NCBI GenBank assembly: GCA_003151295.1
Contig: PLXD01000106.1
Location: 1 to 8,212 of the forward strand
Direction of reading: 5' to 3'
From: Chitinophagaceae bacterium
GTDB lineage: Bacteria; Bacteroidota; Bacteroidia; Chitinophagales; Chitinophagaceae
Length of the DNA: 8,212 bases
Part shown: in pieces, positions 1 to 6,585 of the stretch
How positions within the stretch are numbered: position 1 is the stretch's first letter
Layout: each line of letters opens with the position of its first letter
Made by a program: the position numbers and the translations under genes
The notes under the pieces: model-generated
What the model saw: the letters and a program-made list of their open reading frames with translations, nothing else
Told to the model about the DNA's origin: nothing
Database searches by the model: none

Positions 1-112
1 CCTGGATAGCGACAACCTGCATTCTCCGAATGAAAAATTCGATCTCGTGAACTTCTATAAAGGCATAGAAACGATTCCATATTTTCATAAATATTTCGCA
101 GACAAGGAATAG
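1..112 (+). CDS. M20-family dipeptidase, C-terminal fragment
   Basis: Only the last 36 codons of this gene are in the window; they are read from base 2 and end at TAG 110-112. The tail contains SDNLHSPNE followed by a stretch ending GIETIPYFHKYF. This matches the C-terminal end of cytosolic M20/M25/M40 zinc dipeptidases, where the His of the HSPNE motif is a late metal/active-site residue and the GIETI..F helix closes the catalytic domain. The enzyme would hydrolyse short peptides in the cytoplasm. The gene starts before base 1, so its length and other metal ligands cannot be judged. A second in-frame TAG follows directly, and the broken RDD gene starts 6 bases after the stop, so the two were probably co-transcribed. 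Family assignment is from recognition of this short tail only. Confidence 0.75.
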   Translation, partial: LDSDNLHSPNEKFDLVNFYKGIETIPYFHKYFADKE

Positions 113-118
113 TAGTTT

Positions 119-505
119 ATGCAAACACTTCAATAAGACCTGCTCGGAGATTTTGAGAACAATTTGCAGCAGGCCAATACCGGCAAGCGCTTTGCCAACT
201 ATCTCATCGACCTTGCTATCTTTTATATGATCGTCCTTGTCATAGGGGCCGCTATGATACCCGGCACAATGTCTATGGAAGAATCGCAACGATACGTGAA
301 CGTTTCACTTACTGAAAAAATATTGCTCAGGCTAATCATTCATGTATTCTACGGCATCTACATGTTCCTGATCGAGGCGCTTTTAAGAGGTCTTAGCCGT
401 ATAGTACCCTTCGAGCAGTTCAGCGCCTTTGGTTCTCCTTCTTATCCCTGGCATGACAGGTGGACACATACTTATGTCATCGACGAAAAGCATTCGACGA
501 TTTAG
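119..505 (+). pseudogene. RDD-family membrane protein, inactivated (nonsense codon plus internal deletion)
   Basis: The natural start appears to be ATG 119-121, giving MQTLQ, then TAA at 134-136. The same frame then continues without a break as DLLGDFENNLQQANTGKRFANYLIDL and onwards to TAG 503-505. The downstream part is clearly RDD family: TGKRFANYLIDL opens the first transmembrane helix (the family Arg and Asp are both present), a second hydrophobic helix lies around LIIHVFYGIYMFLIEA, and the C-terminus has LRGLSRIVPFEQFSAFGSP and YPWHDRWTHTYVIDE. Between LIEA and LLRGLSR, intact relatives carry a GKSLGK-type segment followed by a TGT(R/K)AV-type motif, roughly 30 residues, which is absent here; the frame is kept. 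A TTG at 164 could restart translation (113 residues), but that product would still lack the conserved core. I therefore call it a pseudogene. The function of RDD proteins is mostly unclear; some are linked to transport or ion exchange. Confidence 0.7.
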
Positions 506-554
506 AAAGGAGACAACGTTCTAATTGAAAACAAGAATATCGATTTTCTATACA

Positions 555-562
555 TACTTTTG
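555..562 (+). promoter_or_regulatory. Candidate Bacteroidota -7 box for the S4-domain gene
   Basis: TACTTTTG fits the Bacteroidota -7 consensus TAnnTTTG and ends 26 bases before the ATG at 589. No TTTG or TTG lies at the usual 17-23 base spacing upstream, so only half of the promoter is visible. It would let the S4 gene be expressed independently of the broken RDD gene before it. Confidence 0.35.
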
Positions 563-588
563 GGCAACGGTCAAATCCCGTTCAAGAA

Positions 589-993
589 ATGCCGGAAAAA
601 GAAAAACTCCGCCTCGATAAATACCTCTGGTCGATCCGCCTGTTCAAGACAAGATCACAGGCAGCGGATGCCTGTGACAAAGGAAAAGTGAAGCTCAACA
701 CTACACCAGGTATACCCGGCGACAATGCGAAGGCCGCCAGGACCGTCCCGATCGGCGAAGAATACGAAGTAAAGACCGAGAGCAAACGCTGGCGCATCAA
801 GGTCACCGGCCTACTGGACCACCGGCTGCAATACTCGGAAGCGGTCAATTATTATACCGATATCACCCCCCCCGAAGAGATCGAACGCCTGCAATACCAG
901 GCCGCCAGCTTCAATACAGGCAAACGCCAGAGTAAAATCGGGCGGCCCACCAAGAAAGACAGGAGGGAACTCGGCGATTTCCTCGACGAATAG
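589..993 (+). CDS. hslR: S4-domain RNA-binding protein, Hsp15-like
   Basis: This 134-residue protein has an N-terminal S4 domain (about residues 6-62) beginning [20 protein letters not shown], the signature of the Hsp15/HslR group, and a lysine/arginine-rich C-terminus with [10 protein letters not shown] at 118-127. E. coli Hsp15 has nearly the same length (133 residues); it binds 50S subunits carrying stalled nascent chains and helps recycle them. The role here is inferred from the family. The S4 loop normally reading as a V-x-V/L-N-G turn is [12 protein letters not shown], so it lacks the usual NG and carries a small insertion; this is unlikely to destroy the fold. The ATG at 589 is chosen because the S4 domain begins only a few residues later. 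There is no Shine-Dalgarno sequence, as is common in this phylum. trmD starts 38 bases after its stop, so the two RNA-related genes may share a transcript. Confidence 0.85.
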   Translation: MPEKEKLRLDKYLWSIRLFKTRSQAADACDKGKVKLNTTPGIPGDNAKAARTVPIGEEYEVKTESKRWRIKVTGLLDHRLQYSEAVNYYTDITPPEEIERLQYQAASFNTGKRQSKIGRPTKKDRRELGDFLDE

Positions 994-1019
994 CCAGATC
1001 TATTCTTTCAAAACCGCCT

Positions 1020-1027
1020 TATCTTTG
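1020..1027 (+). promoter_or_regulatory. Possible -7 box directly before trmD
   Basis: TATCTTTG is a perfect TAnnTTTG match, but it ends only 4 bases before the trmD ATG at 1032. If used, it would give an almost leaderless transcript. No -33 TTTG is visible at the right spacing. It may be a chance match, with trmD read through from the S4 gene instead. Confidence 0.2.
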
Positions 1028-1031
1028 GCCC

Positions 1032-1712
1032 ATGAAAATTGATATCCTTACGGTGCTGCCGGAGTTGCTGGAAAGTCCCTTTTCCCATTCTATCCTGAAA
1101 AGGGCAAGGGAAAAAGGCTTATTGGAGATCAACGTCCATCACCTGCGTAAATGGGCAGTGAATGAATATGGCCAGGTGGACGATTACCAGTACGGCGGCG
1201 GAGCAGGGATGGTCATGATGCCGGAGCCCCTCGCGAACGCGATCGAATCGCTTTCCGGTATCACTCCTTACGATGAGATCATTTTTATGACGCCGGACGG
1301 GGAAAAATTTCAACAAAAAATGGCCAACCAACTTTCCCTGAAAAATAACTTCCTCATCATCTGCGGACATTACAAGGGAATCGACGAACGGATACGGCAA
1401 CAGTATGTCACCCGGGAGATCTCTATCGGCGATTATGTATTGAGCGGCGGTGAATTACCGGCGGCGATCCTGGTGGACGCCATAGGCAGGTTACTACCCG
1501 GTGTGCTGAACGACGAGACCTCGGCCCTTTTCGATTCCTTCCAGGACAATTTACTGGCGCCCCCGGTCTATACCCGGCCGGCAGACTTCCGCGGCTCCAG
1601 GGTGCCGGACATCCTCCTCAGCGGAGATCCCAAAAAAATAGATGACTGGCGGCTCGAACAGTCCCTGAAACGCACAAATGAAAGAAGGCCCGATCTGGAC
1701 ACTAATGAGTGA
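1032..1712 (+). CDS. trmD: tRNA (guanine-N1-)-methyltransferase TrmD
   Basis: TrmD transfers a methyl group from S-adenosylmethionine to N1 of G37, next to the anticodon of a subset of tRNAs, which prevents +1 frameshifting. It acts in the cytoplasm as a homodimer and is usually essential. The 226-residue protein starts [13 protein letters not shown] and carries the family marks in order: [14 protein letters not shown] at 54-67, [11 protein letters not shown] at 111-121, and the trefoil-knot SAM loop [14 protein letters not shown] at 131-144. R153 and D168 sit where the E. coli catalytic Arg154 and Asp169 fall, and the C-terminal tRNA-binding part has [20 protein letters not shown] and ends near RRPDL. 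The length is about normal (E. coli 255, many relatives 225-250) and nothing essential is missing. The gene is not next to rpsP, rimM or rplS, its usual partners in proteobacteria; this looser arrangement is common in Bacteroidota. Its stop codon overlaps the ATG of a 31-codon reading frame (ATGAGTGA, 1705-1712). Confidence 0.97.
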   Translation: MKIDILTVLPELLESPFSHSILKRAREKGLLEINVHHLRKWAVNEYGQVDDYQYGGGAGMVMMPEPLANAIESLSGITPYDEIIFMTPDGEKFQQKMANQLSLKNNFLIICGHYKGIDERIRQQYVTREISIGDYVLSGGELPAAILVDAIGRLLPGVLNDETSALFDSFQDNLLAPPVYTRPADFRGSRVPDILLSGDPKKIDDWRLEQSLKRTNERRPDLDTNE

Positions 1713-1798
1713 GGCAGAATATCTGCAGAAATACGTAATACAGCAGGATAAAGGCCAGGTTTATGGCAATTGTTTTTCTCATAAGTACGGATTTTACT

Positions 1799-1834
1799 GA
1801 ATACCGGGCCAGAACTATCCAACCTGGGGTATTC
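1799..1834 (+). terminator. Hairpin downstream of trmD, possible terminator
   Basis: GAATACC (1799-1805) pairs perfectly with GGTATTC (1828-1834). Inside it, CCAG (1809-1812) pairs with CTGG (1824-1827), leaving a GGG bulge and an 11-base loop. It lies 87 bases after the trmD stop. No run of T follows, so termination is only a guess; it could instead be an RNA-stability or regulatory hairpin. Confidence 0.25.
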
Positions 1835-1924
1835 GGGCCTGATTAATGGACAAAAGGGTGTCACAGAATAGAGGAAAAACTGTGCCAAAGAGCATTTATC
1901 CACATAGGAGATCTACTTGTGATT

Positions 1925-2008
1925 TTCACCCGGTAATTTTCCTGTTCACCGGTAATTTTCTACCCCTCATCCGGAAATATCCATCCACCCCTGTTTACGG
2001 ATATTTCG
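1925..2008 (+). repeat. Array of four spaced CGG-WWW-type direct repeats
   Basis: Two near-identical units read TTCACC(C)GGTAATTTTC at 1925-1941 and 1946-1960. Two looser copies follow, CGGAAATATCC at 1972-1982 and CGGATATTTCG at 1998-2008. The cores start at 1931, 1950, 1972 and 1998, so the spacing is 19, 22 and 26 bases, close to two helical turns. The last two copies also form an inverted repeat, GAAATATCC (1974-1982) with GGATATTTC (1999-2007), around a 16-base spacer. Spaced direct repeats of this kind are what dimeric regulators such as LytTR proteins bind, but the regulator here is unknown. The array lies about 105-190 bases before the glycosyltransferase ATG, on the same strand, a sensible place for an operator. 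Confidence 0.45.
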
Positions 2009-2035
2009 AGGCCCCCCTGCACCATTCATCGTCCT

Positions 2036-2057
2036 TTAATCCGTTATTAATCCGTTA
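2036..2057 (+). repeat. Perfect tandem 11-mer
   Basis: TTAATCCGTTA occurs twice with no gap (2036-2046 and 2047-2057), followed by one further matching T. Eleven bases is about one helical turn, so both copies would face the same side of the DNA. It lies 56 bases before the glycosyltransferase ATG and may be a regulator site or a replication-slippage duplication. Confidence 0.5.
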
Positions 2058-2113
2058 TGACGATAGTGTGCACAGGTTTTGCATTGATGTTATCGTAAAT
2101 TAACCCTCATAAT

Positions 2114-3058
2114 ATGACAATCAGCGGATTTACCATGGTAAGAAATGCTACCAAGCTTTATTACCCGATCAAAGAAGCGATTGCTTCCATTCTTCCCCTG
2201 GTGGATGAATTCGTTGTAGCCCTTGGGGATTGCGACGAAGATGACCGGACCCTGGCCGAGATAGAAAGCATTGGATCCGACAAAATAAAGATCATTCATA
2301 CGATATGGGATCTCGACAAATATCCCCGGGGCATGGAACATGCTCACCAGACCGATATCGCCAAAGAAGCCTGCAAAGGCGACTGGTTATTCTACCTGCA
2401 AAGCGATGAAGTGGTACATGAGCGGTATCTACCCGTTATCAGGAAGCGTTGTGAAGAGTTATTGGCGGATCATTCGGTCGAAGGCCTGCTCTTCAACTAC
2501 AAGCATTTCTGGGGGGACTATGATCATTTTATCACCTCCCATGCCTGGTATCCGGATGAGATCCGTATTGTACGTAACCGCAAAGAGATACATTCCTGGG
2601 AGTCGGCCCAGTCTTTCCGGCGGATACCCGATTTCGACGGGATCCATTACCGTCAGAAAAAAGGAACGTATAAATTAAAAGTGGCCCGCGTCGATGCCTT
2701 CATCTATCACTACGGATGGGTACGCCCTCCGCGCTATATGCAGCAGAAAAGAAAGGCATTTGAAATTATCCATCAAGGCCACAGTGTGGCCGAAGCGATC
2801 TTTAGGAACGAACCGGAAAAATTCTATTTCGGCAACCTGCGCAGGCTCTCTATATACAGGGGCTCGTATCCGGCCGTCATGCGGGAGAAGATCGCGCAAT
2901 TCAACTGGGCCGACGAGTTGTATGATGACAATTGCAAAAAGATCCGGAAACATAAGCATGAGCGGTTCAAATACCGCCTGCTGACCTTTATAGAACAAGA
3001 CCTGCTCGGAGGCCGACAGGTTTTGAGCTTCAAGAATTACAAGCTATCGGATCATTAG
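2114..3058 (+). CDS. Family 2 glycosyltransferase
   Basis: This 314-residue cytoplasmic protein starts with the GT2 pattern MTISGFTMVRNATKLYYPIKEA, typical of GT-A enzymes that move a sugar from a nucleotide donor to an acceptor. An acidic stretch follows the third strand (GDCDEDD, 38-44). At 96-99 is QSDE, in the position of the DxD-like metal and nucleotide-sugar motif, preceded by KGDWLFYL. A conserved late block has HYGWVRPPRYM (199-209). No transmembrane helix is evident, so it is probably soluble or peripheral at the inner membrane. The acceptor cannot be told; cell-surface polysaccharide is the common role. The ATG at 2114 fits because the GT-A fold begins at once. It stands alone rather than in a polysaccharide cluster. 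Upstream is a 401-base region rich in repeats, which suggests regulated expression. Downstream it meets the LolA-like gene tail to tail with an 8-base gap. Confidence 0.88.
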   Translation: MTISGFTMVRNATKLYYPIKEAIASILPLVDEFVVALGDCDEDDRTLAEIESIGSDKIKIIHTIWDLDKYPRGMEHAHQTDIAKEACKGDWLFYLQSDEVVHERYLPVIRKRCEELLADHSVEGLLFNYKHFWGDYDHFITSHAWYPDEIRIVRNRKEIHSWESAQSFRRIPDFDGIHYRQKKGTYKLKVARVDAFIYHYGWVRPPRYMQQKRKAFEIIHQGHSVAEAIFRNEPEKFYFGNLRRLSIYRGSYPAVMREKIAQFNWADELYDDNCKKIRKHKHERFKYRLLTFIEQDLLGGRQVLSFKNYKLSDH

Positions 3059-3066
3059 CCTATCGC

Positions 3067-3786
3067 TTATTTAGGCATATCGAATATAGACGGGTCGATC
3101 GGTTTATTGACCTCTACCTTACTGTGGGTAATGTTCAGGGTGACCTGTGGCAGAGTGAGCTGCTGGGAATAAGGATACACAAAGCCGAAATCGGTCTTCT
3201 TATAATTGGAAAACTCAATCGTAGTCTCCGTTTGCTGGCCGCCCATCGACATGGAAGTGACAAGTTTTACGATATAAGAGCTGGCGGAATCTACAAATAC
3301 GGTCATCTGGACATCGTCCCTGGTCGTGACCTTTATCCTATTCGCAGGGGCGCCATTGACATTCTCCTTACCCACTAATTCCACTTTATTACCCTTGGCG
3401 GCATAATCCAGCAGGGGACCCCCGATATCGAGATGTGACTGAGCGGATTTGATCTGGTCGGCGGGAATTGCTTCAGGCTTCATCTGTCCCATCAGCGGGT
3501 TCAGGGACCAACCGCCTTTATCGGTCAGGCATTGTATGATCTGCTGCCCGTTGAAGTCAAGCATGTTCTTATATCCCTTTCCACTTACAATATAAGTGGT
3601 GCTGGGGGCCTGGTTGCCCATGACATCAACCGTACTCTCTATATACAGGGTTTTGACGGCATTGATCTTGTCCTTGCCGCCCAGGGCATCAATATTCTTG
3701 CTGATAATATCGTCGACTGTCTGCGCGTGCCCGGTAAACACCGCTACGGAACCGATAATTCCAATAATAATGTGGCGTATTTTCAT
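3067..3786 (-). CDS. Secreted LolA-like protein (outer membrane lipoprotein-sorting family), paralogue 2
   Basis: With the start at ATG 3786-3784 the product has 239 residues and opens with a clear signal peptide, MKIRHIIIGIIGSVAVFTGHA, cleaved before QTVDD. A longer frame up to 3891 would put 35 charged residues before the signal, so it is rejected. There is no lipobox; the mature protein is probably periplasmic. It has the Bacteroidota repeat signature ALGGKDKINAV (34-44), then a GGWSLNPLMGQMKPEAIP block (91-108), GPLLDYAAKGNKVELVGKE (123-141), and a C-terminal KVEVNKPIDPSIF (223-235). This fits the LolA-like fold: a half-barrel that may bind lipids or lipoproteins. The true ligand is unknown and the 'lipoprotein-sorting' name is only a family label. 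It is the second of two tandem paralogues on the - strand, 141 bases after the first. Confidence 0.8.
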   Translation of the reverse strand: MKIRHIIIGIIGSVAVFTGHAQTVDDIISKNIDALGGKDKINAVKTLYIESTVDVMGNQAPSTTYIVSGKGYKNMLDFNGQQIIQCLTDKGGWSLNPLMGQMKPEAIPADQIKSAQSHLDIGGPLLDYAAKGNKVELVGKENVNGAPANRIKVTTRDDVQMTVFVDSASSYIVKLVTSMSMGGQQTETTIEFSNYKKTDFGFVYPYSQQLTLPQVTLNITHSKVEVNKPIDPSIFDMPK

Positions 3787-3841
3787 TTGTTGATTTTTAT
3801 TTTTAAACAATTGATGAATCCTGCTTCCCTCTTTAAGTCGG

Positions 3842-3849
3842 CAAACATA
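3842..3849 (-). promoter_or_regulatory. Candidate -7 box for the second LolA-like gene
   Basis: Read on the - strand, TATGTTTG matches TAnnTTTG and lies 55 bases before the start codon at 3786. No good -33 TTTG is seen. Its place in the 141-base gap suggests the second paralogue can be transcribed separately from the first. Confidence 0.4.
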
Positions 3850-3927
3850 AAGATATTTCATGCCCCGGCCATACCTTTCATAAAACACCATGCCTCATGA
3901 ATTGACCCCGTTATTTCCCCTGCCGGC

Positions 3928-4719
3928 TCAGTTTCCGGGTTTGCTCAGTTTCGCATCGTCGACGGGTTTGTTGACTTCGATCTTTTCAAAACTGGTCTTG
4001 GAGCCGCCACCTATGACCATCGAATAAGGTAGTATATATCCATCCGGCGTCTTCTGGTAATCGGAAAAATCGATATTGTAGGTTTGGTCTGCATTGCCGG
4101 TGCCACCGGCGCCATTGCCTCCCCCATTTCCGCGGTGTCCCCCGCCTCCGAACATACCGCTTCCCTTGCGTGTTTCCCGGACGATATAATAGGTTTTGGC
4201 ATCGATGAAATAGATCACGGACGTCCCCGATTGAGTCGTCAGCCTGATCTTGTAACAGGGAGATGCATTGAGCGTATCGTTGCCCAGCAATTCCAGGGTG
4301 TAGCCTTTGGAGGCATAGTCCACAAAAGGACCCGCCAGATCCAATTGCATTTGCATGGCTTTCAGCTGTTCTTCGGGGATCGCTTCAAAATTGCCTCCGT
4401 TGCGGGTATTGGATCTCCAACCCTGTTTGGGAGTGACAATAATAACGACATTTCCCATTCCGAAAGAAATCTCCTGGCGGGAGAGTTTGTCCTTCACCCG
4501 CCAGATCTTCGAATCGACCTCCGTACCATTCGCCATCACGGATACCCCTTCGAGATAGACCGACTGAAGGGAATTGAGCTTGTCTTTGCCACCCAGGGCC
4601 TCTATATGTTTAGAGACGATGTCATCGGCAGTTTGAGCGATGGCGGCCAGGGAAATTGTGAAAAGAAAAAGCGGCAGACAGAAGTGCAGCAGGCAGGAAT
4701 ACAGGTTTTTTATTTTCAT
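3928..4719 (-). CDS. Secreted LolA-like protein with glycine-rich insert, paralogue 1
   Basis: The product has 263 residues. A long signal peptide (1-28, ending AAIA before QTADD) directs it to the periplasm; no lipobox follows. The N-terminal part closely matches its neighbour: QTADDIVSKHIEALGGKDKLNS (29-50), a GNVVIIVTPKQGWRSN block (89-104), EAIPEEQLKAMQ, then GPFVDYASKGYTLELLGND (130-148) and YFIDAKTYYIVRE (170-182). Between the last two strand regions it has an insert of about 24 residues, nearly all Gly, Asn and Ser with one His (186-209), absent from the paralogue. The C-terminus returns to the family pattern with EKIEVNKPVDDAKL. It looks like a gene duplicate that has diverged, and is transcribed first of the pair. 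Its role in the cell envelope is inferred from fold and signal peptide only. It is divergent from ade, with 97 bases between the two starts. Confidence 0.82.
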   Translation of the reverse strand: MKIKNLYSCLLHFCLPLFLFTISLAAIAQTADDIVSKHIEALGGKDKLNSLQSVYLEGVSVMANGTEVDSKIWRVKDKLSRQEISFGMGNVVIIVTPKQGWRSNTRNGGNFEAIPEEQLKAMQMQLDLAGPFVDYASKGYTLELLGNDTLNASPCYKIRLTTQSGTSVIYFIDAKTYYIVRETRKGSGMFGGGGHRGNGGGNGAGGTGNADQTYNIDFSDYQKTPDGYILPYSMVIGGGSKTSFEKIEVNKPVDDAKLSKPGN

Positions 4720-4759
4720 GTTGGAGTTTCGTCTTCGGCAAGGGAAGAGAAAAGCGTTA

Positions 4760-4767
4760 CAAATATA
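4760..4767 (-). promoter_or_regulatory. Candidate -7 box for the first LolA-like gene
   Basis: On the - strand TATATTTG is a perfect TAnnTTTG, 40 bases before the start codon at 4719. No TTTG is seen at the expected -33 spacing, so the call rests on the -7 box alone. The same 97-base gap must hold the ade promoter; the best candidate there is TAATTTTC at 4788-4795, one mismatch from consensus, too weak for a separate entry. Confidence 0.45.
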
Positions 4768-4816
4768 CTAATAGCCGGATAATTCTTTAATTTTCCGTTT
4801 CCAAAAAAAAACAGGC

Positions 4817-6490
4817 ATGCATCAACGGACAGGAAAGCTGGTAGATATCCGGGCATTAGAAATCTACCCGGCTGAAATAACGATCCGGGGAAAACGAATA
4901 GAAAAAATCACCCGGCTCGATAAGGCCCCCGCCAGATCCCTGCCCTATATCCTGCCCGGTTTCGTCGATGCGCATGTCCATATAGAAAGCTCCATGCTGG
5001 TCCCTTCCCAATTTGCCAGGCTGGCCTGCGTGCATGGAACAGTGGGCACCGTGAGCGATCCCCATGAGATCGCCAATGTCTGCGGCATAGAAGGAGTGGA
5101 ATTCATGATCGAAAATGGAAATACGGTCCCTTTCAAATTCAATTTCGGAGCGCCCAGTTGCGTGCCCGCCACCATTTTTGAAACGGCCGGAGCCTCCCTG
5201 GATGCCGCCCTGGTGGAAGAACTGCTGAAAAAGGATAGTATAAAATACCTGAGTGAAATGATGAATTTCCCCGGCGTACTGAATAAGGACCCGGAGGTGA
5301 TGAAAAAGATCGAAGCGGCCCATCGTGCAGGCAAGCCTGTAGATGGCCATGCCCCGGGGCTACGGGGAGAGCAGGTCCGGCAATATATTGAGGCGGGCAT
5401 CAGTACCGACCATGAATGCTTTACGGCCGAAGAAGCCCTCGGCAAGCTGCACTATGGCATGAAGATCCTTATCCGCGAAGGAAGCGCCGCAAAAAATTTC
5501 GAGGCCCTGATCGGCCTGCTGCCCGATTTCCCCGACCGGATCATGTTCTGCAGCGATGACAAACATCCGGACAGCCTGGAAGCAGGCCATATCAACCAGC
5601 TTTGTGCCCGGGCGGTAGCGAAAGGGATCGACGTCTTCAAGGTATTGAAGGCCGCCTGTGTCAATCCCGTATTGCATTACCGCCTGGATATCGGCTTATT
5701 GCAGACTGGCGACCCCGCCGATTGCATCCTTGTGGAAGACCTCGTAGATTTTAAGGTGTTACAGACCTATATCGACGGAGAACTCGTCGCGGAAAATGGC
5801 AGCGCGGTAGCCGCCGCATTCAGTGTCGTGATGCCAGTAACCCCGGAATCCCCCATTAATTCCTTCAACTGCTTGCCGAGGGCACCCGAAGATTTCGCTT
5901 ACCCCCTCGACAAATGGGGAGAAGAAGAAAATATCGAGCAGGTATACGTTATCGGGGCACTGGACGGGCAATTGATCACCCAAAAGCAGCTGGCGGCAGT
6001 TAAAGACCTGATGCCGGGAGATGGCTTCCTCCATAGCAATCCGGAAAAGGATATCCTTAAAATGGTAGTGGTGAACCGCTATCGGCAAGCGCCTGTTGCC
6101 AAAACCTTCGTTCATAATTTCGGCCTGAAAAAAGGCGCACTGGCTTCCTCGGTAGCCCATGACAGCCATAACATCATTGCAGTAGGAGTAGATGAAGAAA
6201 GCATCTGTCGGGCATTAAACCTGGTAATCGGAGCGAAAGGAGGAATTTCCTGTGTGGACCCCGACTCTTCTTCCACCCTCCTGCCCCTGCCCGTCGCCGG
6301 TCTCATGAGTGAGGCAGATGGCTATGAGGTAGCCCGGAACTATACGGCGATCGATGCCATGGCAAAACGCCTCGGCTCCCGGCTTTCAGCCCCCTTTATG
6401 ACCCTCTCTTTTATGGCCCTATTGGTCATTCCCCACCTTAAAATCAGTGATTTGGGCCTATTCGACGGCGATGGATTCGTACTTTTGTAG
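4817..6490 (+). CDS. ade: Adenine deaminase
   Basis: Adenine deaminase (EC 3.5.4.2) hydrolyses adenine to hypoxanthine and ammonia, feeding purine salvage in the cytoplasm. The 557-residue length fits the family, and it belongs to the amidohydrolase superfamily. Landmarks in order: a small N-terminal beta domain; [15 protein letters not shown] at 46-60, with the metal-binding H53 and H55; [16 protein letters not shown] from 73; DGHAPG with H178; TDHECFT with H199; and FCSDDKH (244-250), whose aspartates include the expected catalytic metal ligand. The Ade-specific C-terminal domain has [12 protein letters not shown] and GGISCVD, and ends near [21 protein letters not shown]. All expected motifs are present, so it is probably active. 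The ATG at 4817 leaves a short N-terminus but includes the first beta strand. It is transcribed alone, divergent from the LolA-like pair. No purine riboswitch is visible in the 97-base leader region. Confidence 0.96.
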   Translation: MHQRTGKLVDIRALEIYPAEITIRGKRIEKITRLDKAPARSLPYILPGFVDAHVHIESSMLVPSQFARLACVHGTVGTVSDPHEIANVCGIEGVEFMIENGNTVPFKFNFGAPSCVPATIFETAGASLDAALVEELLKKDSIKYLSEMMNFPGVLNKDPEVMKKIEAAHRAGKPVDGHAPGLRGEQVRQYIEAGISTDHECFTAEEALGKLHYGMKILIREGSAAKNFEALIGLLPDFPDRIMFCSDDKHPDSLEAGHINQLCARAVAKGIDVFKVLKAACVNPVLHYRLDIGLLQTGDPADCILVEDLVDFKVLQTYIDGELVAENGSAVAAAFSVVMPVTPESPINSFNCLPRAPEDFAYPLDKWGEEENIEQVYVIGALDGQLITQKQLAAVKDLMPGDGFLHSNPEKDILKMVVVNRYRQAPVAKTFVHNFGLKKGALASSVAHDSHNIIAVGVDEESICRALNLVIGAKGGISCVDPDSSSTLLPLPVAGLMSEADGYEVARNYTAIDAMAKRLGSRLSAPFMTLSFMALLVIPHLKISDLGLFDGDGFVLL

Positions 6491-6494
6491 TACG
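6478..6494 (+). other. Perfect hairpin overlapping the ade stop codon
   Basis: CGTACT (6478-6483) and AGTACG (6489-6494) are exact complements around a 5-base loop, and the TAG stop (6488-6490) lies in the loop and 3' arm. A second small stem, TGACG-CAA-CGTCA, follows at 6496-6508. Both are short. They may protect the 3' end of the mRNA or be chance. Confidence 0.3.
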
Positions 6495-6514
6495 ATGACG
6501 CAACGTCAACAATG

Positions 6515-6551
6515 AAATCCGGCCGGGCTTTACCGGCAAAATCCCGGTTTT
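6515..6551 (+). terminator. Possible intrinsic terminator of ade
   Basis: A GC-rich block holds CCGG copies at 6519-6522, 6523-6526, 6533-6536 and 6544-6547 that can fold in nested or alternative ways. Examples are GCCGG (6522-6526) with CCGGC (6533-6537), or CCGGG (6523-6527) with CCCGG (6543-6547). The outer flanks AAA and TTT also pair, and the block ends in TTTT (6548-6551). It lies 25 bases after the ade stop, a normal position, but the T-run is short. Confidence 0.4.
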
Positions 6552-6585
6552 CGCCGCCCAATCCGTCACCATTGCCTAAAGCAGC

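Larger units (their letters stand above)
1713..2113. other. 401-base intergenic region with repeats, upstream of the glycosyltransferase
   Basis: No convincing gene is present. A 31-codon frame starts at ATG 1705, inside the end of trmD, and stops at 1798-1800. It has no recognisable family and no ribosome binding site beyond the coupling overlap, so I do not call it a gene. A longer frame at 1846-2103 crosses all the repeats, has an odd composition and matches nothing I recognise. What the region does hold is a hairpin at 1799-1834, four related CGG-type elements between 1931 and 2008, and a tandem 11-mer at 2036-2057. No clean TAnnTTTG box precedes the glycosyltransferase start; only a lone TTTG at 2078-2081 is visible. 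Confidence 0.6.

Noticed and set aside
135..149. A 15-base exact match, AAGACCTGCTCGGAG, between the RDD pseudogene (135-149) and the end of the glycosyltransferase gene (2997-3011).
   Set aside because: Both copies are in the same codon phase and encode DLLG with favoured codons, and the flanks do not match. Chance plus codon bias is enough; there is no sign of a mobile repeat.
506..512. An AAGGAGA sequence just after the RDD stop, resembling a strong Shine-Dalgarno site.
   Set aside because: No suitable start codon with an open frame follows at the right distance, and the next gene starts at 589.
1705..1718. A 14-base exact match, ATGAGTGAGGCAGA, at 1705-1718 and 6305-6318 (inside ade).
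   Set aside because: It is short, in unrelated contexts and without flanking similarity; such a match is not surprising in a window of this size.
1846..2103. An 85-codon forward frame in the gap before the glycosyltransferase.
   Set aside because: It runs through all the repeats, has no recognisable motif and an odd amino-acid composition; it reads as translated non-coding DNA.
3058..3076. A small inverted repeat, GCCTA...TAGGC, between the two convergent genes, considered as a bidirectional terminator.
   Set aside because: The stem is only 5 bp with no T-run, and it lies across both stop codons; this is too weak to call.
4084..4782. A 232-codon + strand frame opposite the first LolA-like gene.
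   Set aside because: The - strand product has a signal peptide and clear family motifs; the + strand frame is a long shadow caused by codon bias and has no family features.
4720..4816. The leader of ade, considered for a purine riboswitch.
   Set aside because: The gap is 97 bases and AT-rich, with no conserved purine-aptamer loops or three-way junction visible.
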